Shown here: positions 1-8,142 of the stretch, one piece after another
How positions within the stretch are numbered: position 1 is the first letter of the stretch
How the letters are laid out: each line of letters opens with the position of its first letter
Source: Sporolactobacillus sp. THM7-7
GTDB taxonomy: Bacteria; Bacillota; Bacilli; Bacillales; Sporolactobacillaceae
Direction: 5' to 3'
Assembly: GCF_004153225.1 (NCBI RefSeq)
Contig: NZ_SEMB01000030.1
Coordinates: 1-41,374, forward strand
DNA: 41,374 nt
Program-made: the position numbers and the translations under genes
Notes under the pieces: generated by a model
What the model was told of the DNA's origin: nothing
Databases searched by the model: none
Seen by the model: only the letters and a program-made list of their open reading frames with translations

Positions 1-127
1 GACGGAAGAAGCATTGGATGAACTTCTGCCCTGGTCTGATTCTATTCCTTCAGAATGCAAGTTGCCTACAAGTGAATAATACATTGATCCCCACCCTTTT
101 TGTAGGTGGGGATTATTTGACGCTTAC
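1..127 (+). mobile_element. Right end of an IS66-family-like insertion sequence
   Basis: The window opens inside an element that ends at base 127. The last seven bases read CGCTTAC, the inverse of GTAAGCG, the typical terminal sequence of IS66-family elements. A transposase C-terminus (2-79) lies just inside, and a 7-bp G+C-rich hairpin (CCCCACC/GGTGGGG, about 90-112) separates it from the end. IS66 elements duplicate 8 bp of target; GTATAAGC at 128-135 would be the right copy, the left one lying outside the window. Family assignment rests on the short transposase tail plus the terminal bases. Confidence 0.55.
2..79 (+). CDS. IS66-like transposase, C-terminal fragment (cut by window edge)
   Basis: Only the last 25 codons are visible, in the frame beginning at base 2 and ending with TAA. 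The peptide carries LDELLPWSDSIP, which resembles the 'LLPWS/N' tail of IS66-family (TnpC) transposases of Firmicutes. The stop lies about 48 bases before the putative IS terminus, as expected for the last gene of such an element. The DDE catalytic core is outside the window, so activity cannot be judged. Confidence 0.5.
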   Translation, partial: TEEALDELLPWSDSIPSECKLPTSE

Positions 128-362
128 GTATAAGCTATATTTAATGAATATCTCATGAAATTTAATGCTCTTTAAATAATACGCCTCTTTTCGGGTACTT
201 TAATCATGTATAATAAATTTGTTTCGAGCTTGTTCACAGGAATTTATATGCTACCGAATTTTTGGGCATCCAGCCAGCTTGTCGTTTTTCACACTCCAAA
301 TTTAGGAAACCTGATATCCAGATGATTTTCTTCCGATCCAGATACGACGGAGGTCCGGACAT

Positions 363-1322
363 TTGATTCGTACATTGGTTTTAACAGAGAATCTGAACTT
401 TTTACGCAATATTCCGCTTAAGCAAATTTCCGGCATGGAAATAAAATGGTATTGGGTGGATTTTGATTCTCCCAATGAAAACGAAATGAAACTTTTAGAC
501 CGTCACTTTCATTTTCATCCATTAGCGATAGAAGATTGCCTTCACTATTTGCAGCGTCCGAAACTCGATTATTACGAAACGTACAACTTTTTCGTCCTCC
601 ATGCTTTGAACCAGAATACATTGGATCCAGAAGAAATAGACATTTTTGTTGGAAGTAATTATATTGTTTCTTTTCACTTAAAACCGTCCCGCGAAATCGA
701 ACATGTCTGGCAACGTATCGTAAAGTACAAAACCGTCAGAGAGAAGGGACCCTCATTCATCGCCTACCTAATTACTGATACACTTGTGGATCAGTACTTC
801 CCGGCTGTCCATCAAATTGAAGACCACCTAAATCAATTAAATAATAACCTGAAAAGTCAGTCGGTACGGCACTTGATCAATGAAGTTTTTAACGTTCGGG
901 TTGATTTACTGAAACTCAGGGGATTGATTAGCTCCATGCGGGATGTACTGAATCGGATCGTCAACTCAGGCCGACTAGATGCTTTTAAAGACTATCGCAT
1001 CTATTTCAAAAACATTCACCATCATCTTGTCAAACTTTCGGTGCTGATCGAATCCGGCCGGGATCTAACTTCGGATATGCAGGATAGCTATTTGTCAGTT
1101 ATTTCCTACCGCATGAATACAGTCATGATGACTCTGACTATCATTACGTCGATCTTTATCCCGCTCACATTCATCTCGAGCATTTATGGAATGAACTTCA
1201 AATATATGCCCGAACTGACATGGCGTTACGGATACTTTATGGTCCTGGGGGTCATGGCGATAGTGGGTATCGGTATGTTTCTATGGTGTAAAAGCAGAGG
1301 CTGGTTTGATGTTTACAAATGA
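363..1322 (+). CDS. corA: CorA-family magnesium/divalent cation transporter
   Basis: A 319-residue CorA-type channel that would carry Mg2+ (or Co2+/Ni2+) across the cytoplasmic membrane. The N-terminal two thirds form the soluble funnel domain. Two membrane helices lie at the C-terminus, separated by the signature YGMN loop (residues 275-278), and the basic tail KSRGWF follows the last helix, as usual for the family. It resembles B. subtilis YfjQ. Translation starts at TTG, chosen because GGAGG sits 8 bases upstream and no better start follows. A TATAAT at 209-214 may be its -10 box, though no good -35 is seen and the 5' leader would be about 150 bases. It is a single-gene unit followed by a bidirectional terminator. 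Confidence 0.93.
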   Translation: MIRTLVLTENLNFLRNIPLKQISGMEIKWYWVDFDSPNENEMKLLDRHFHFHPLAIEDCLHYLQRPKLDYYETYNFFVLHALNQNTLDPEEIDIFVGSNYIVSFHLKPSREIEHVWQRIVKYKTVREKGPSFIAYLITDTLVDQYFPAVHQIEDHLNQLNNNLKSQSVRHLINEVFNVRVDLLKLRGLISSMRDVLNRIVNSGRLDAFKDYRIYFKNIHHHLVKLSVLIESGRDLTSDMQDSYLSVISYRMNTVMMTLTIITSIFIPLTFISSIYGMNFKYMPELTWRYGYFMVLGVMAIVGIGMFLWCKSRGWFDVYK

Positions 1323-1449
1323 TCCGTGGGAATGCCTGTAAACCGAATCAGAGCTTGCGCCCCCCACCCCTTTATTTCGTACTCTCCGGTTATAAACCTT
1401 TTAAATCGGAACACGGCAGTAAAAACGACAAAACTTTTTCAAGAGATTA

Positions 1450-1488
1450 AAAAAACGCTCACCATTATTTCAGGTGAACGTTTTTTCG
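1450..1488. terminator. Bidirectional terminator between corA and ldt
   Basis: Arms AAAACGCTCACC and GGTGAACGTTTT pair around a 9-base loop, with A-tract before and T-tract after, so it can serve the convergent genes on both strands. Confidence 0.75.
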
Positions 1489-1507
1489 TACTGATTAAAA
1501 TCGCTTT

Positions 1508-2893
1508 TTAGTAAATAACGACCGGATCGTTTTGCGAGAGATTGTCATAGACCGTTTTCATCACTTTCGGAGGGGTGTTTACACAACCGCCCGATCCGTG
1601 CTTCAGATAGGCGTCGCTCGCCCAGTTTTGCCGCCAGCTGGCATCGTGAAAGCCGCATCCGCTCATCGTGAATGGCGCCCAATAATCGACCTTGACTGAA
1701 TAATGCGGATTGCCTGCTTCGCTGCCCTCAAGCGTTGATGGCGATTCTTTGTACATAATATACCACACCCCTTTTGGTGTATCTTCATGGGTGTCATGCC
1801 GGCCGGTGACAACATGGGTCGTCACTTTTAACTGGCCATTTTTATAAACCCAAATCCGCTGTTCCTTAATGGAAACTTCGGCATACGTGTCGCCGATCCC
1901 GTGGTTCGTCGTGTTATGGTAACCGATGCCGTAAGTGCTGTAACCGACGCCATAGACATAATAGGCACGCACCGATGGTTTTCCTTTTTCAAAGGCGTCC
2001 CTGATCCGCTTCGTCTCCTTGTCGACGTCAAGCGCCCATCCATATGATTCTCCTTTAACCGATATAACAGAGCCCGAATGTGTCTTAAACGTGTAATCTT
2101 TGTTCAGCGTCGATTGAGAACGGTTAATCTCAGCGATCCTGTTTTTGAGATCGACTGTGTCGATGGTCGTCTTCATATCTTTAGACACCGTCGCGTGTTT
2201 CACCAACTCGCTCGCTTTTAACGAATAGGTTTTGTCCTGAACCCGATAATTCACTGTTTGCCGAGTCAGTTCCTCCAGCTTCTTCTTTTCATCTTTCACG
2301 ACCTGGCTGTCTTCGCGAACCGGCTGCAGGAGCACAGGTTTCAGGTGGATATCACTTTCATATCCATGATGCCTGTCATAATATTTCAGCAACTCGGCGA
2401 TGTTATACTGATCCCCGTTTTCACTCTTGGAAACAACGATGCGATTTTGTTCCAAATGAGCCTGGGCATCTTTTGGCGCCTTTAAGCTTTTATTCAGGAA
2501 TCGAAGCTTTGCCTCCAGCTCCCCTTTCAGTACCTCACTCCGATAGTGATCCGCCTGGGCCGGCATCAGCGAATAATTCTTTTCCTTTGAAGATGGCCAC
2601 CATGTTCGCTGCCGATCTAATAATTCCCTGATCTCGGGCAGATCTTTTTCCGTAAATTTTGTTTTCGTATTTTTCCCATTGACGACGCGTTTACCCCCGA
2701 TATAAATGTCGTTCTCTAATGTCAGGGTTTTTAATTCTTTTAACGCCTGGTCAGCGGTCAATCCCCCCACTTTTGTTCCATTGATCATTGTATGGGAGTT
2801 AAAATGGGTCGTCTGATGATAGCCGATCCCCGCAAGTATGAGTGCGATAATTATGATTGTACCGCTGATAATAATGATCCTAATCCTGCGAAT
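1508..2893 (-). CDS. Membrane-anchored L,D-transpeptidase (YkuD domain) with PG_binding_4 domain, AUU start
   Basis: Makes or remodels 3-3 cross-links (or attaches groups) in peptidoglycan outside the membrane. The C-terminal YkuD domain ends with the active-site motif HGSGGCVN, the nucleophile being about Cys437. The middle is a PG_binding_4-type domain. Up to the first ATG (2788) the protein would have 426 residues and begin abruptly at INGTKVGGLT. The same frame stays open for 35 more codons and encodes a basic start (RRIRIIII) and one membrane helix. That extension has no ATG, GTG or TTG, but an ATT at 2891-2893 lies 7 bases after GAGGTG. I therefore place the start at this ATT, giving 461 residues; the helix is needed to export the enzyme. 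A start-codon mutation or sequencing error is the alternative. Confidence 0.85.
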   Translation of the reverse strand: MRRIRIIIISGTIIIIALILAGIGYHQTTHFNSHTMINGTKVGGLTADQALKELKTLTLENDIYIGGKRVVNGKNTKTKFTEKDLPEIRELLDRQRTWWPSSKEKNYSLMPAQADHYRSEVLKGELEAKLRFLNKSLKAPKDAQAHLEQNRIVVSKSENGDQYNIAELLKYYDRHHGYESDIHLKPVLLQPVREDSQVVKDEKKKLEELTRQTVNYRVQDKTYSLKASELVKHATVSKDMKTTIDTVDLKNRIAEINRSQSTLNKDYTFKTHSGSVISVKGESYGWALDVDKETKRIRDAFEKGKPSVRAYYVYGVGYSTYGIGYHNTTNHGIGDTYAEVSIKEQRIWVYKNGQLKVTTHVVTGRHDTHEDTPKGVWYIMYKESPSTLEGSEAGNPHYSVKVDYWAPFTMSGCGFHDASWRQNWASDAYLKHGSGGCVNTPPKVMKTVYDNLSQNDPVVIY

Positions 2894-3121
2894 GGCCGTT
2901 CACCTCGAAAAAGTATAAAATGATTTCAACTAGAGATTAGTTATCTATAAGATAAACGAGTTAGCATTTTTTAACAAGTATTTTACAGGTATTTTACAAA
3001 AGTCATATTCTCGTTTATCAAAATCTAAATGGCTGACTTATATTTATTCTAATTTCGGTGAAACATACGAATAGATTCTACGAAGATTGCTTGACAGGCG
3101 CTGTCCCGTCGAGTGATTTAG

Positions 3122-3151
3122 TTAGACGCAAAGGCTATAAAGTGCTACACT
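3122..3151 (+). promoter_or_regulatory. Candidate sigma-A promoter for the aldo/keto reductase
   Basis: TTAGAC and TACACT are 18 bases apart, the latter preceded by TGC (extended -10). Another -35-like TTGACA stands at 3091-3096, without a convincing -10 at the right distance. The ORF begins about 70 bases downstream. Confidence 0.4.
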
Positions 3152-3219
3152 TTGAGGGATAGTGAACACTTAGCAAAACTGAGTCTAAGTTATCCAAAAA
3201 GAAAGGAGCGATCAGCACA

Positions 3220-4059
3220 GTGACAGCAATTCCGGAAATAACGCTGAACGACGGATTGACGGTTCCGGCCATCGGTTTCGGTACATATAAACTGAATGGG
3301 GCGGCAGGTGTCAATGCGATGGTAAGCGCGATTGACGCCGGTTATCGCTTGCTTGATTCAGCCTTTAATTATGAGAATGAGGGAGCGCTCGGCGAGGCAG
3401 TCCGGCGCAGCTCGGTACCGCGGGAGAAGCTGCGCATTACGTCGAAATTGCCTGGACGGCATCACACGTACGATGAAGCCCTGGCTACGATTCAGGAATC
3501 TCTTTTTCGGGCCAGATTGGATTATTACGACCTCTACCTCATTCATTGGCCGAACCCAAGCAAAGACTTATACGTCGAGGCCTGGCAGGCTTTGATTGAT
3601 GCAAAAAAATGGGGCCTTATTCGCTCCATTGGTGTCTGTAACTTTTTGCCGGAACACCTGAACCGCATCATTCAGGAGACCGGCATCACGCCAAGTATCA
3701 ACCAGGTTGAACTGCACCCTTATTTTTCTCAGGAGGAGCAGCGGGCATGGGATAAGGAACATAGGATTGTGACGGAATCGTGGAGTCCACTCGCCCGAGC
3801 CAATCAACTGCTTCAGGACGCAACTATTCAAAAAATCGCCGAAGCCCATCAAAAGTCGATTCCGCAAATTATTTTGCGCTGGCATATTCAGCTTGGCGCC
3901 CTGCCGCTGCCAAAAGCGTCCTCACCCAAACGCCAGCTGGAGAACTTATCTGTGTTTGATTTTTCGCTGACCGATGAAGAAATGCAGATAATCGCCGGTC
4001 TGAGCCGTCCGGACGGCCGAACGTTCGATCAGGACCCGGCCAAGTATGAAGAATTTTAA
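3220..4059 (+). CDS. Aldo/keto reductase (AKR5-like)
   Basis: A 279-residue NADPH-dependent oxidoreductase of the (beta/alpha)8 aldo/keto reductase family, close in type to B. subtilis YtbE/YvgN and 2,5-diketo-gluconate reductases; it would reduce small carbonyl compounds such as methylglyoxal. The catalytic tetrad is visible as Asp46, Tyr51, Lys76 and His109 (LIHW). The C-terminal LPLPKASSPKR is the phosphate-binding loop for NADP; the usual 'IPKS' reads 'LPKA' here. GTG start follows AAAGGAG. It forms a single-gene unit with its own promoter and terminator. The true substrate is unknown. Confidence 0.9.
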   Translation: MTAIPEITLNDGLTVPAIGFGTYKLNGAAGVNAMVSAIDAGYRLLDSAFNYENEGALGEAVRRSSVPREKLRITSKLPGRHHTYDEALATIQESLFRARLDYYDLYLIHWPNPSKDLYVEAWQALIDAKKWGLIRSIGVCNFLPEHLNRIIQETGITPSINQVELHPYFSQEEQRAWDKEHRIVTESWSPLARANQLLQDATIQKIAEAHQKSIPQIILRWHIQLGALPLPKASSPKRQLENLSVFDFSLTDEEMQIIAGLSRPDGRTFDQDPAKYEEF

Positions 4060-4108
4060 ACGGGAAACAGCAAAGAATGGCGCCTTCCTATTTAGTAAAA
4101 AAGGACTC

Positions 4109-4158
4109 AAAACATCCTCTCGATTGGCCCGCTTCAACCTTGAGGATGTTTTATTTTT
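4109..4158 (+). terminator. Rho-independent terminator
   Basis: A perfect 11-bp stem AAAACATCCTC/GAGGATGTTTT with a 22-base loop, followed by ATTTTTCT, 50 bases after the reductase stop. Confidence 0.75.
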
Positions 4159-4225
4159 CTCTAATTTGGTTGGTACGTATTAACTCATCATGATTCATAA
4201 ATTCTTCATTTTCTCCGGTCAATGC

Positions 4226-5617
4226 TTAATGGTTCAACTCTCTGACGCTTTGCAGTTCCTTAATAATGTCCGGATACTGCCGATCCAGTTTATAGAACCA
4301 AAGAAGTGCGATTTGAACGAGGCAAAAGATGACAGGCAGATAGATGAACATGAATTGAATCGAGAAATTGGCCAATGTGCTGACGGTTGATTGTCCACCG
4401 ACATAGCCTCCGATCGCTAATCCCCATCCGACAAGAGCCGTCCCGAGTCCGCTGCCGGCTTTTGTTCCGAAGCTTCCCGCGCTGTAGACAAGTCCTTCAG
4501 TACGGATGCCGCTCCTCCACTCTCCATACTCTACAGTATCCGCCAGCATGGCAAAGAACGTTCCCATGATCGCCGACGTGCCCAGCGCCTTAATGATTAA
4601 GCCCGTCATAACGAGAATCATACTGTGTGGCTGGATGGCGACAACGAGCGACCCGACAATCATGACGAAACATCCGGCAAGCGCGGCATTCCGCTTCCCA
4701 ATCTGCTTAATGACAAAAGCCAAAGCAAAGAACCCAACCAGCTGCGGCAGCAAAGTAGCCATCCCGAGCATCCCGACGAGATTGTGATCATTTAAAATAT
4801 ATTGGGCATAGTATATATTGATTGCACCGCCAAGAGCGTTATTAGCAAAGAAAATAATGGCAAAAACGACCATCAGCGCCCAGTATTTGTTTCTAAATAA
4901 TGCTTTTATTCCCCGATTTAACGGTACATCCTTTTTAACGACGGAAGGTTTGACGCGTTCATGAGTGGTCAGAAACGTGACGAAAAACAGCACCATACCC
5001 GCTGCCCCGTATAGGGACATTGTGAAAATCCATCCTCGTTCGCCCCCTCCTAAAATGTTTACTAAAGGAAGCGTGCAAAAAGTAACAAGAGTGGCCCCCA
5101 CATTCGCCATCACCATACGGAAGATATTCAGCACGGATCGCTCGTAAGCGTCTTGCGTGATGAGCGAATTCAGGACCCCGTAAGGAACATTGATCGACGA
5201 ATAAATGACATTCATCAGAATGTAGGTAACATACACATAAACCAATGTCAGCATCGTTCCGTTATTTGGTACTGTAAACAGGAAGACGCCTGAAATCGCA
5301 AACGGGGCGGCCATCCAAATAAGCCACGGACGCGCCTTTCCATGCCTGCTCTTCGTTTTGTCAATCAGTACGCCGACGCCGATGTCCACAAATGCATCAA
5401 GGACGCGAGCTACCAACATGAGCGTTCCGACTACTCCAGCCGCCAGACCGATAACATCTGTGTAGTAAAACGTCAGGAAAGTAGCAACTGTGCAAAAAAG
5501 CAGCTGGCTGGCGAAATCGCCAAAACCATAGCCGATTTTCTCCGTTAAATGAATGTCCGGCTGTTCCGGCGTGTTTGCCTGATGGGCGACCGCATGTGAC
5601 GTTCGATTCATTGCCAT
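4226..5617 (-). CDS. GPH-family sugar:cation symporter (MelB/XynP/UidB-like)
   Basis: A 463-residue polytopic membrane protein with about 12 helices, of the glycoside-pentoside-hexuronide:cation symporter family. Typical features are the early GYGFGDFASQL segment, the Asp-containing helix DAFVDIGVGVLIDK and the following loop KSRHGKARPW. It imports a sugar or glycoside with H+ or Na+. No glycosidase or kinase gene accompanies it, so the substrate cannot be inferred. Start ATG follows GAGGGG at 7 bases. Two identical palindromic operators upstream (5655-5668 and 5819-5832) suggest control by CcpA or a LacI-type repressor. Confidence 0.88.
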   Translation of the reverse strand: MAMNRTSHAVAHQANTPEQPDIHLTEKIGYGFGDFASQLLFCTVATFLTFYYTDVIGLAAGVVGTLMLVARVLDAFVDIGVGVLIDKTKSRHGKARPWLIWMAAPFAISGVFLFTVPNNGTMLTLVYVYVTYILMNVIYSSINVPYGVLNSLITQDAYERSVLNIFRMVMANVGATLVTFCTLPLVNILGGGERGWIFTMSLYGAAGMVLFFVTFLTTHERVKPSVVKKDVPLNRGIKALFRNKYWALMVVFAIIFFANNALGGAINIYYAQYILNDHNLVGMLGMATLLPQLVGFFALAFVIKQIGKRNAALAGCFVMIVGSLVVAIQPHSMILVMTGLIIKALGTSAIMGTFFAMLADTVEYGEWRSGIRTEGLVYSAGSFGTKAGSGLGTALVGWGLAIGGYVGGQSTVSTLANFSIQFMFIYLPVIFCLVQIALLWFYKLDRQYPDIIKELQSVRELNH

Positions 5618-5654
5618 GAGTATTCCCCTCTTTTTCTTCCTGGAATGCCTGCCA

Positions 5655-5668
5655 AGAAAACGTTTTCT
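5655..5668. promoter_or_regulatory. Palindromic operator (LacI/CcpA type), copy 1
   Basis: AGAAAACGTTTTCT, a perfect palindrome centred on CG, 38 bases before the symporter start. It fits a LacI-family operator and is close to the cre consensus TGWAANCGNTNWCA except at the outer positions. Confidence 0.6.
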
Positions 5669-5818
5669 AAATTAAACATAATGAAGAAGACTTGGCGGCG
5701 GCTGAGTCTGGACCGCCATTATACTGTTTCTACGAACTTTTGTACTTTCCGATAGTAGAAAACAGATTCCTTATCCCCTTTTTTCCAATACCTTTCGATA
5801 CAAAAAGTTTCAGAGGAA

Positions 5819-5832
5819 AGAAAACGTTTTCT
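5819..5832. promoter_or_regulatory. Palindromic operator (LacI/CcpA type), copy 2
   Basis: The same 14 bases AGAAAACGTTTTCT as copy 1, centres 164 bp apart. Two identical sites at this distance suggest looping by one repressor. Confidence 0.6.
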
Positions 5833-6244
5833 TTAATTAAAATTATAGATTATTTCATGATATTGTCAAGGACAACTTCCGGGTAAAATTGAACTTTGGT
5901 ATTACTCCGATCTCCGGAAATGTCGGAAAGAATATTTTTTCTCAATTTTTTTCACCACTAAAAAGGATTCTAACGAGTCTTGTCGAATTCTTTATTGTAG
6001 GTCGCTTCTCAGCTTTTTTCCTGAAACTAGCCTGAACGGGGGTGATCGTTAAGACAGCAGCCGTATCGTTGTTTTTTCTTCTTCTCTTTTCATCTGTTTT
6101 TTCTTCGTTTAACCCTTCACGTTTATTCATCTCGTGACCTTTTCTTTTCTTTCTGGAATTGCCGATGTTTCGCTTTGTTGATTCATTGAACTTAAATCTG
6201 CTTATGATCCACTTTTTTATTCTTCACAATAAGGAGTCCTGCCT
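5833..6244. other. Intergenic region before comGC; no gene found
   Basis: AT-rich and pyrimidine-rich on the plus strand. It contains no comGA- or comGB-like reading frame, only short frames without ribosome sites. A possible ComK half-site (AAAG-N5-TTTT near 5929-5941) is too weak to call. The comG promoter should lie here. Confidence 0.4.
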
Positions 6245-6574
6245 ATGCTTAAATTTCTGCGCAACCTCATACTTGCCTCCGAGCGTGCTTTCACCCTGAT
6301 CGAAATGATGATTGTACTCATGATCATCTCTATTCTGTTGCTGATTGCCGTACCCAACATGATGAAATCCAATAAAGTCGTTGGGGATAAAAGCTGCGAT
6401 GCCACGGTGAAGATGATTCAGAGCCAGGTGGCGGCCTATCAGATGGATCATGAAGGACAGATCCCGACGCTGCAAGCGTTAAAAGATGAAGATTATGTGA
6501 ACAACATTCAGTGTCCGAACGGCAATGAGGTGACGATCGATGCGACCACCGGAGAAGTCAGCGCTTCGGAATGA
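6245..6574 (+). CDS. comGC: Competence major pseudopilin ComGC
   Basis: The 109-residue main subunit of the competence pseudopilus, which pulls transforming DNA through the wall. It shows the prepilin signal RA|FTLIEMMIVLMIIS, cut before Phe by the ComC peptidase, then one long hydrophobic helix and a small polar C-terminal domain with two cysteines (positions about 61 and 95 of the peptide chain). The residue before the cleavage site is Ala rather than the usual Gly. Start ATG has AAGGAG 8 bases upstream. It is the first gene of this operon here; comGA and comGB, which normally precede it, are absent. The next gene overlaps its end by 35 bases. Confidence 0.92.
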   Translation: MLKFLRNLILASERAFTLIEMMIVLMIISILLLIAVPNMMKSNKVVGDKSCDATVKMIQSQVAAYQMDHEGQIPTLQALKDEDYVNNIQCPNGNEVTIDATTGEVSASE

Positions 6575-7013
6575 CGACGGGTTCGATGACGAAAAAGGAT
6601 TTACATTAATCGAAATGCTGATTGTCGCCGCCATCGCCTGTTTTCTGGCGCCGATCTCCTTTCTCACCTTTTCTCATTTGTCCGATGAAATGACCATGCG
6701 GCATTTCGCCGAAGAGATCCGGGAAACGCTTGCCGATGCGCAGATGGACGCGATCGCTGAATCAACAGCCGTCGTGATTATTTTTAATACGGAAACCAAC
6801 CGTTTTTACGTGTCAAAACCAAGTGATCTGGCCGAGTACCCAATGAACCCGCGCATCGAAATCATGAGCAGCATGACCAATGTGATTCGAATCGACCGGT
6901 CGGGGCACTTTTCGAGAGCGGGGACATGCACCTTTACCCTTGGCCGGATTCAATACAACCTCGTTGTACTAGTCGGTCAAGGGAGGTTTTACATTGAAAA
7001 AAAAGAGGGCTGA
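6540..7013 (+). CDS. comGD: Competence minor pseudopilin ComGD
   Basis: A 157-residue type II secretion/type IV pilin-like protein (GspH/PulG type). The prepilin motif is EKG|FTLIEMLIVAAI, after an unusually long 20-residue leader. The start is the ATG at 6540 because GAGGTG lies 8 bases upstream and no other start codon lies between it and the motif; this makes it overlap comGC by 35 bases. The body contains several beta-strand-like segments as expected. It is a minor pseudopilin helping assembly of the ComGC pilus. Confidence 0.88.
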   Translation: MRPPEKSALRNDDGFDDEKGFTLIEMLIVAAIACFLAPISFLTFSHLSDEMTMRHFAEEIRETLADAQMDAIAESTAVVIIFNTETNRFYVSKPSDLAEYPMNPRIEIMSSMTNVIRIDRSGHFSRAGTCTFTLGRIQYNLVVLVGQGRFYIEKKEG

Positions 7014-7323
7014 ACGCGGCATTTTCCTTTCTGAAGCGATGTTCTCCGTACTCATCCTGTCCACGGTCATGCTTCTGTCCTTCCCGATCCTCATCCACAC
7101 ATACCGAGAACGTCTCATTCTGCAACAGAAAGCCGAGGCGGTCAGTGTGCTTCGTTATCACCTCTCTCAATGGGAAAGCGGCGATCAAACGTTTGACCCG
7201 CCAAACGTTCACACGGCATTCACTCTGGAATGGGTTAAAAAAAATGATCGAGAAGCCGATCTCTGCGTACGCTGGTCCGAAGCATCCAGAGATGAAAAGC
7301 TGTGCGGCGAGGCAAGAAAATGA
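6994..7323 (+). CDS. comGE: Competence minor pseudopilin ComGE
   Basis: A 109-residue protein with a short basic leader KKKRAERG followed by IFLSEAMFSVLILSTVMLL, a prepilin-like signal with Glu at position +5. Start TTG has GGGAGG 9 bases upstream and overlaps comGD by 20 bases. Sequence conservation of ComGE is low in the family, so the name relies on position between comGD and comGF and on the pilin-type N-terminus. Confidence 0.75.
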   Translation: MKKKRAERGIFLSEAMFSVLILSTVMLLSFPILIHTYRERLILQQKAEAVSVLRYHLSQWESGDQTFDPPNVHTAFTLEWVKKNDREADLCVRWSEASRDEKLCGEARK

Positions 7324-7772
7324 AGAACGAAAGAGGATTTACTTTACTGTCGATGATGATGGCGCTTGCCCTGATGACCGTCGTCCTCTTTCTTGCCGCT
7401 TCGGTGATCGCTAGTCTCGCCCACCGATTCGAGGACAACTTCGGATTCAGAAAAGAGCTCAGCCTCTTTTTTTCCCAGACGTCAAGAGAGATGCATCTTT
7501 CTCATGGCGTGACGTGCGATGCCAACGGTCGGCAGATGACCCTGGACAAAGGCTTCGAGAAAGTCAGCTTCAAAGCATCCTGGCGGAATCGCGTCGTGAG
7601 GCAGGTCGGCGGAGCCGGCTATGACATCGTCCTTCAGCATGCCGCCAGCGTCCGTTTTCAATGTCGTGGCGAGACTGCGGCTATCGAGGTCGTCGACGAT
7701 CAGAACCGGACATATTACTGGATCGACCGGCTTTACATCAAAGAAGGCGGTGACGAAAATGAAAAACCATGA
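7320..7772 (+). CDS. comGF: Competence minor pseudopilin ComGF
   Basis: About 150 residues with prepilin-like start KNERG|FTLLSMMMALALM; Ser stands where Glu+5 is usual. The ATG at 7320 is preferred over an upstream GTG at 7302, because GAGG precedes it and it overlaps the comGE stop as ATGA. The C-terminal half (VRFQCRGE... TYYWIDRLYIKEGG) matches the ComGF pattern. It would be a minor subunit of the DNA-uptake pseudopilus. Confidence 0.8.
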   Translation: MKNERGFTLLSMMMALALMTVVLFLAASVIASLAHRFEDNFGFRKELSLFFSQTSREMHLSHGVTCDANGRQMTLDKGFEKVSFKASWRNRVVRQVGGAGYDIVLQHAASVRFQCRGETAAIEVVDDQNRTYYWIDRLYIKEGGDENEKP

Positions 7773-8142
7773 TCAAGGGGGATTTATTCTTCCACTGACG
7801 ATGATCCTCTCTCTTCTGCTTCTCGCCTTTGTCATGCATGCGATTTTTCTGTTGAACAGCGACCGCGGCTTTTATCAGTCCGTTGTGGCCGATTTTCAGC
7901 TGCAGCAGATTCGCAAATGCGCGATCGCCGACATCGGTCGGGCGGTTCAAAAAAAATTATTGCCGGAACACGGATCGTTCGTATATGATAGAGGCACGGC
8001 AAGCTATAAAACGGCAGAAGCCGGCGATCGGCTCGATGTGACCATCACGATTGCCGCCGGGCAAAGCCGCGAAACAGATAAAATCACCTATCGTCTGACC
8101 GATAGCCGGGCGATTGATTGGATAGAAAGGATAGACCCATGA
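7759..8142 (+). CDS. comGG: Competence minor pseudopilin ComGG
   Basis: About 127 residues; MKNHDQGGFILPLTMILSLLLLAF is a short basic leader and hydrophobic helix without a canonical cleavage Glu, as in B. subtilis ComGG. The start ATG at 7759 overlaps comGF by 14 bases; earlier ATGs in this frame lie deep within comGF. The stop overlaps the start of aroK (ATGA), showing translational coupling. Assigned mainly from position and N-terminal type. Confidence 0.75.
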   Translation: MKNHDQGGFILPLTMILSLLLLAFVMHAIFLLNSDRGFYQSVVADFQLQQIRKCAIADIGRAVQKKLLPEHGSFVYDRGTASYKTAEAGDRLDVTITIAAGQSRETDKITYRLTDSRAIDWIERIDP

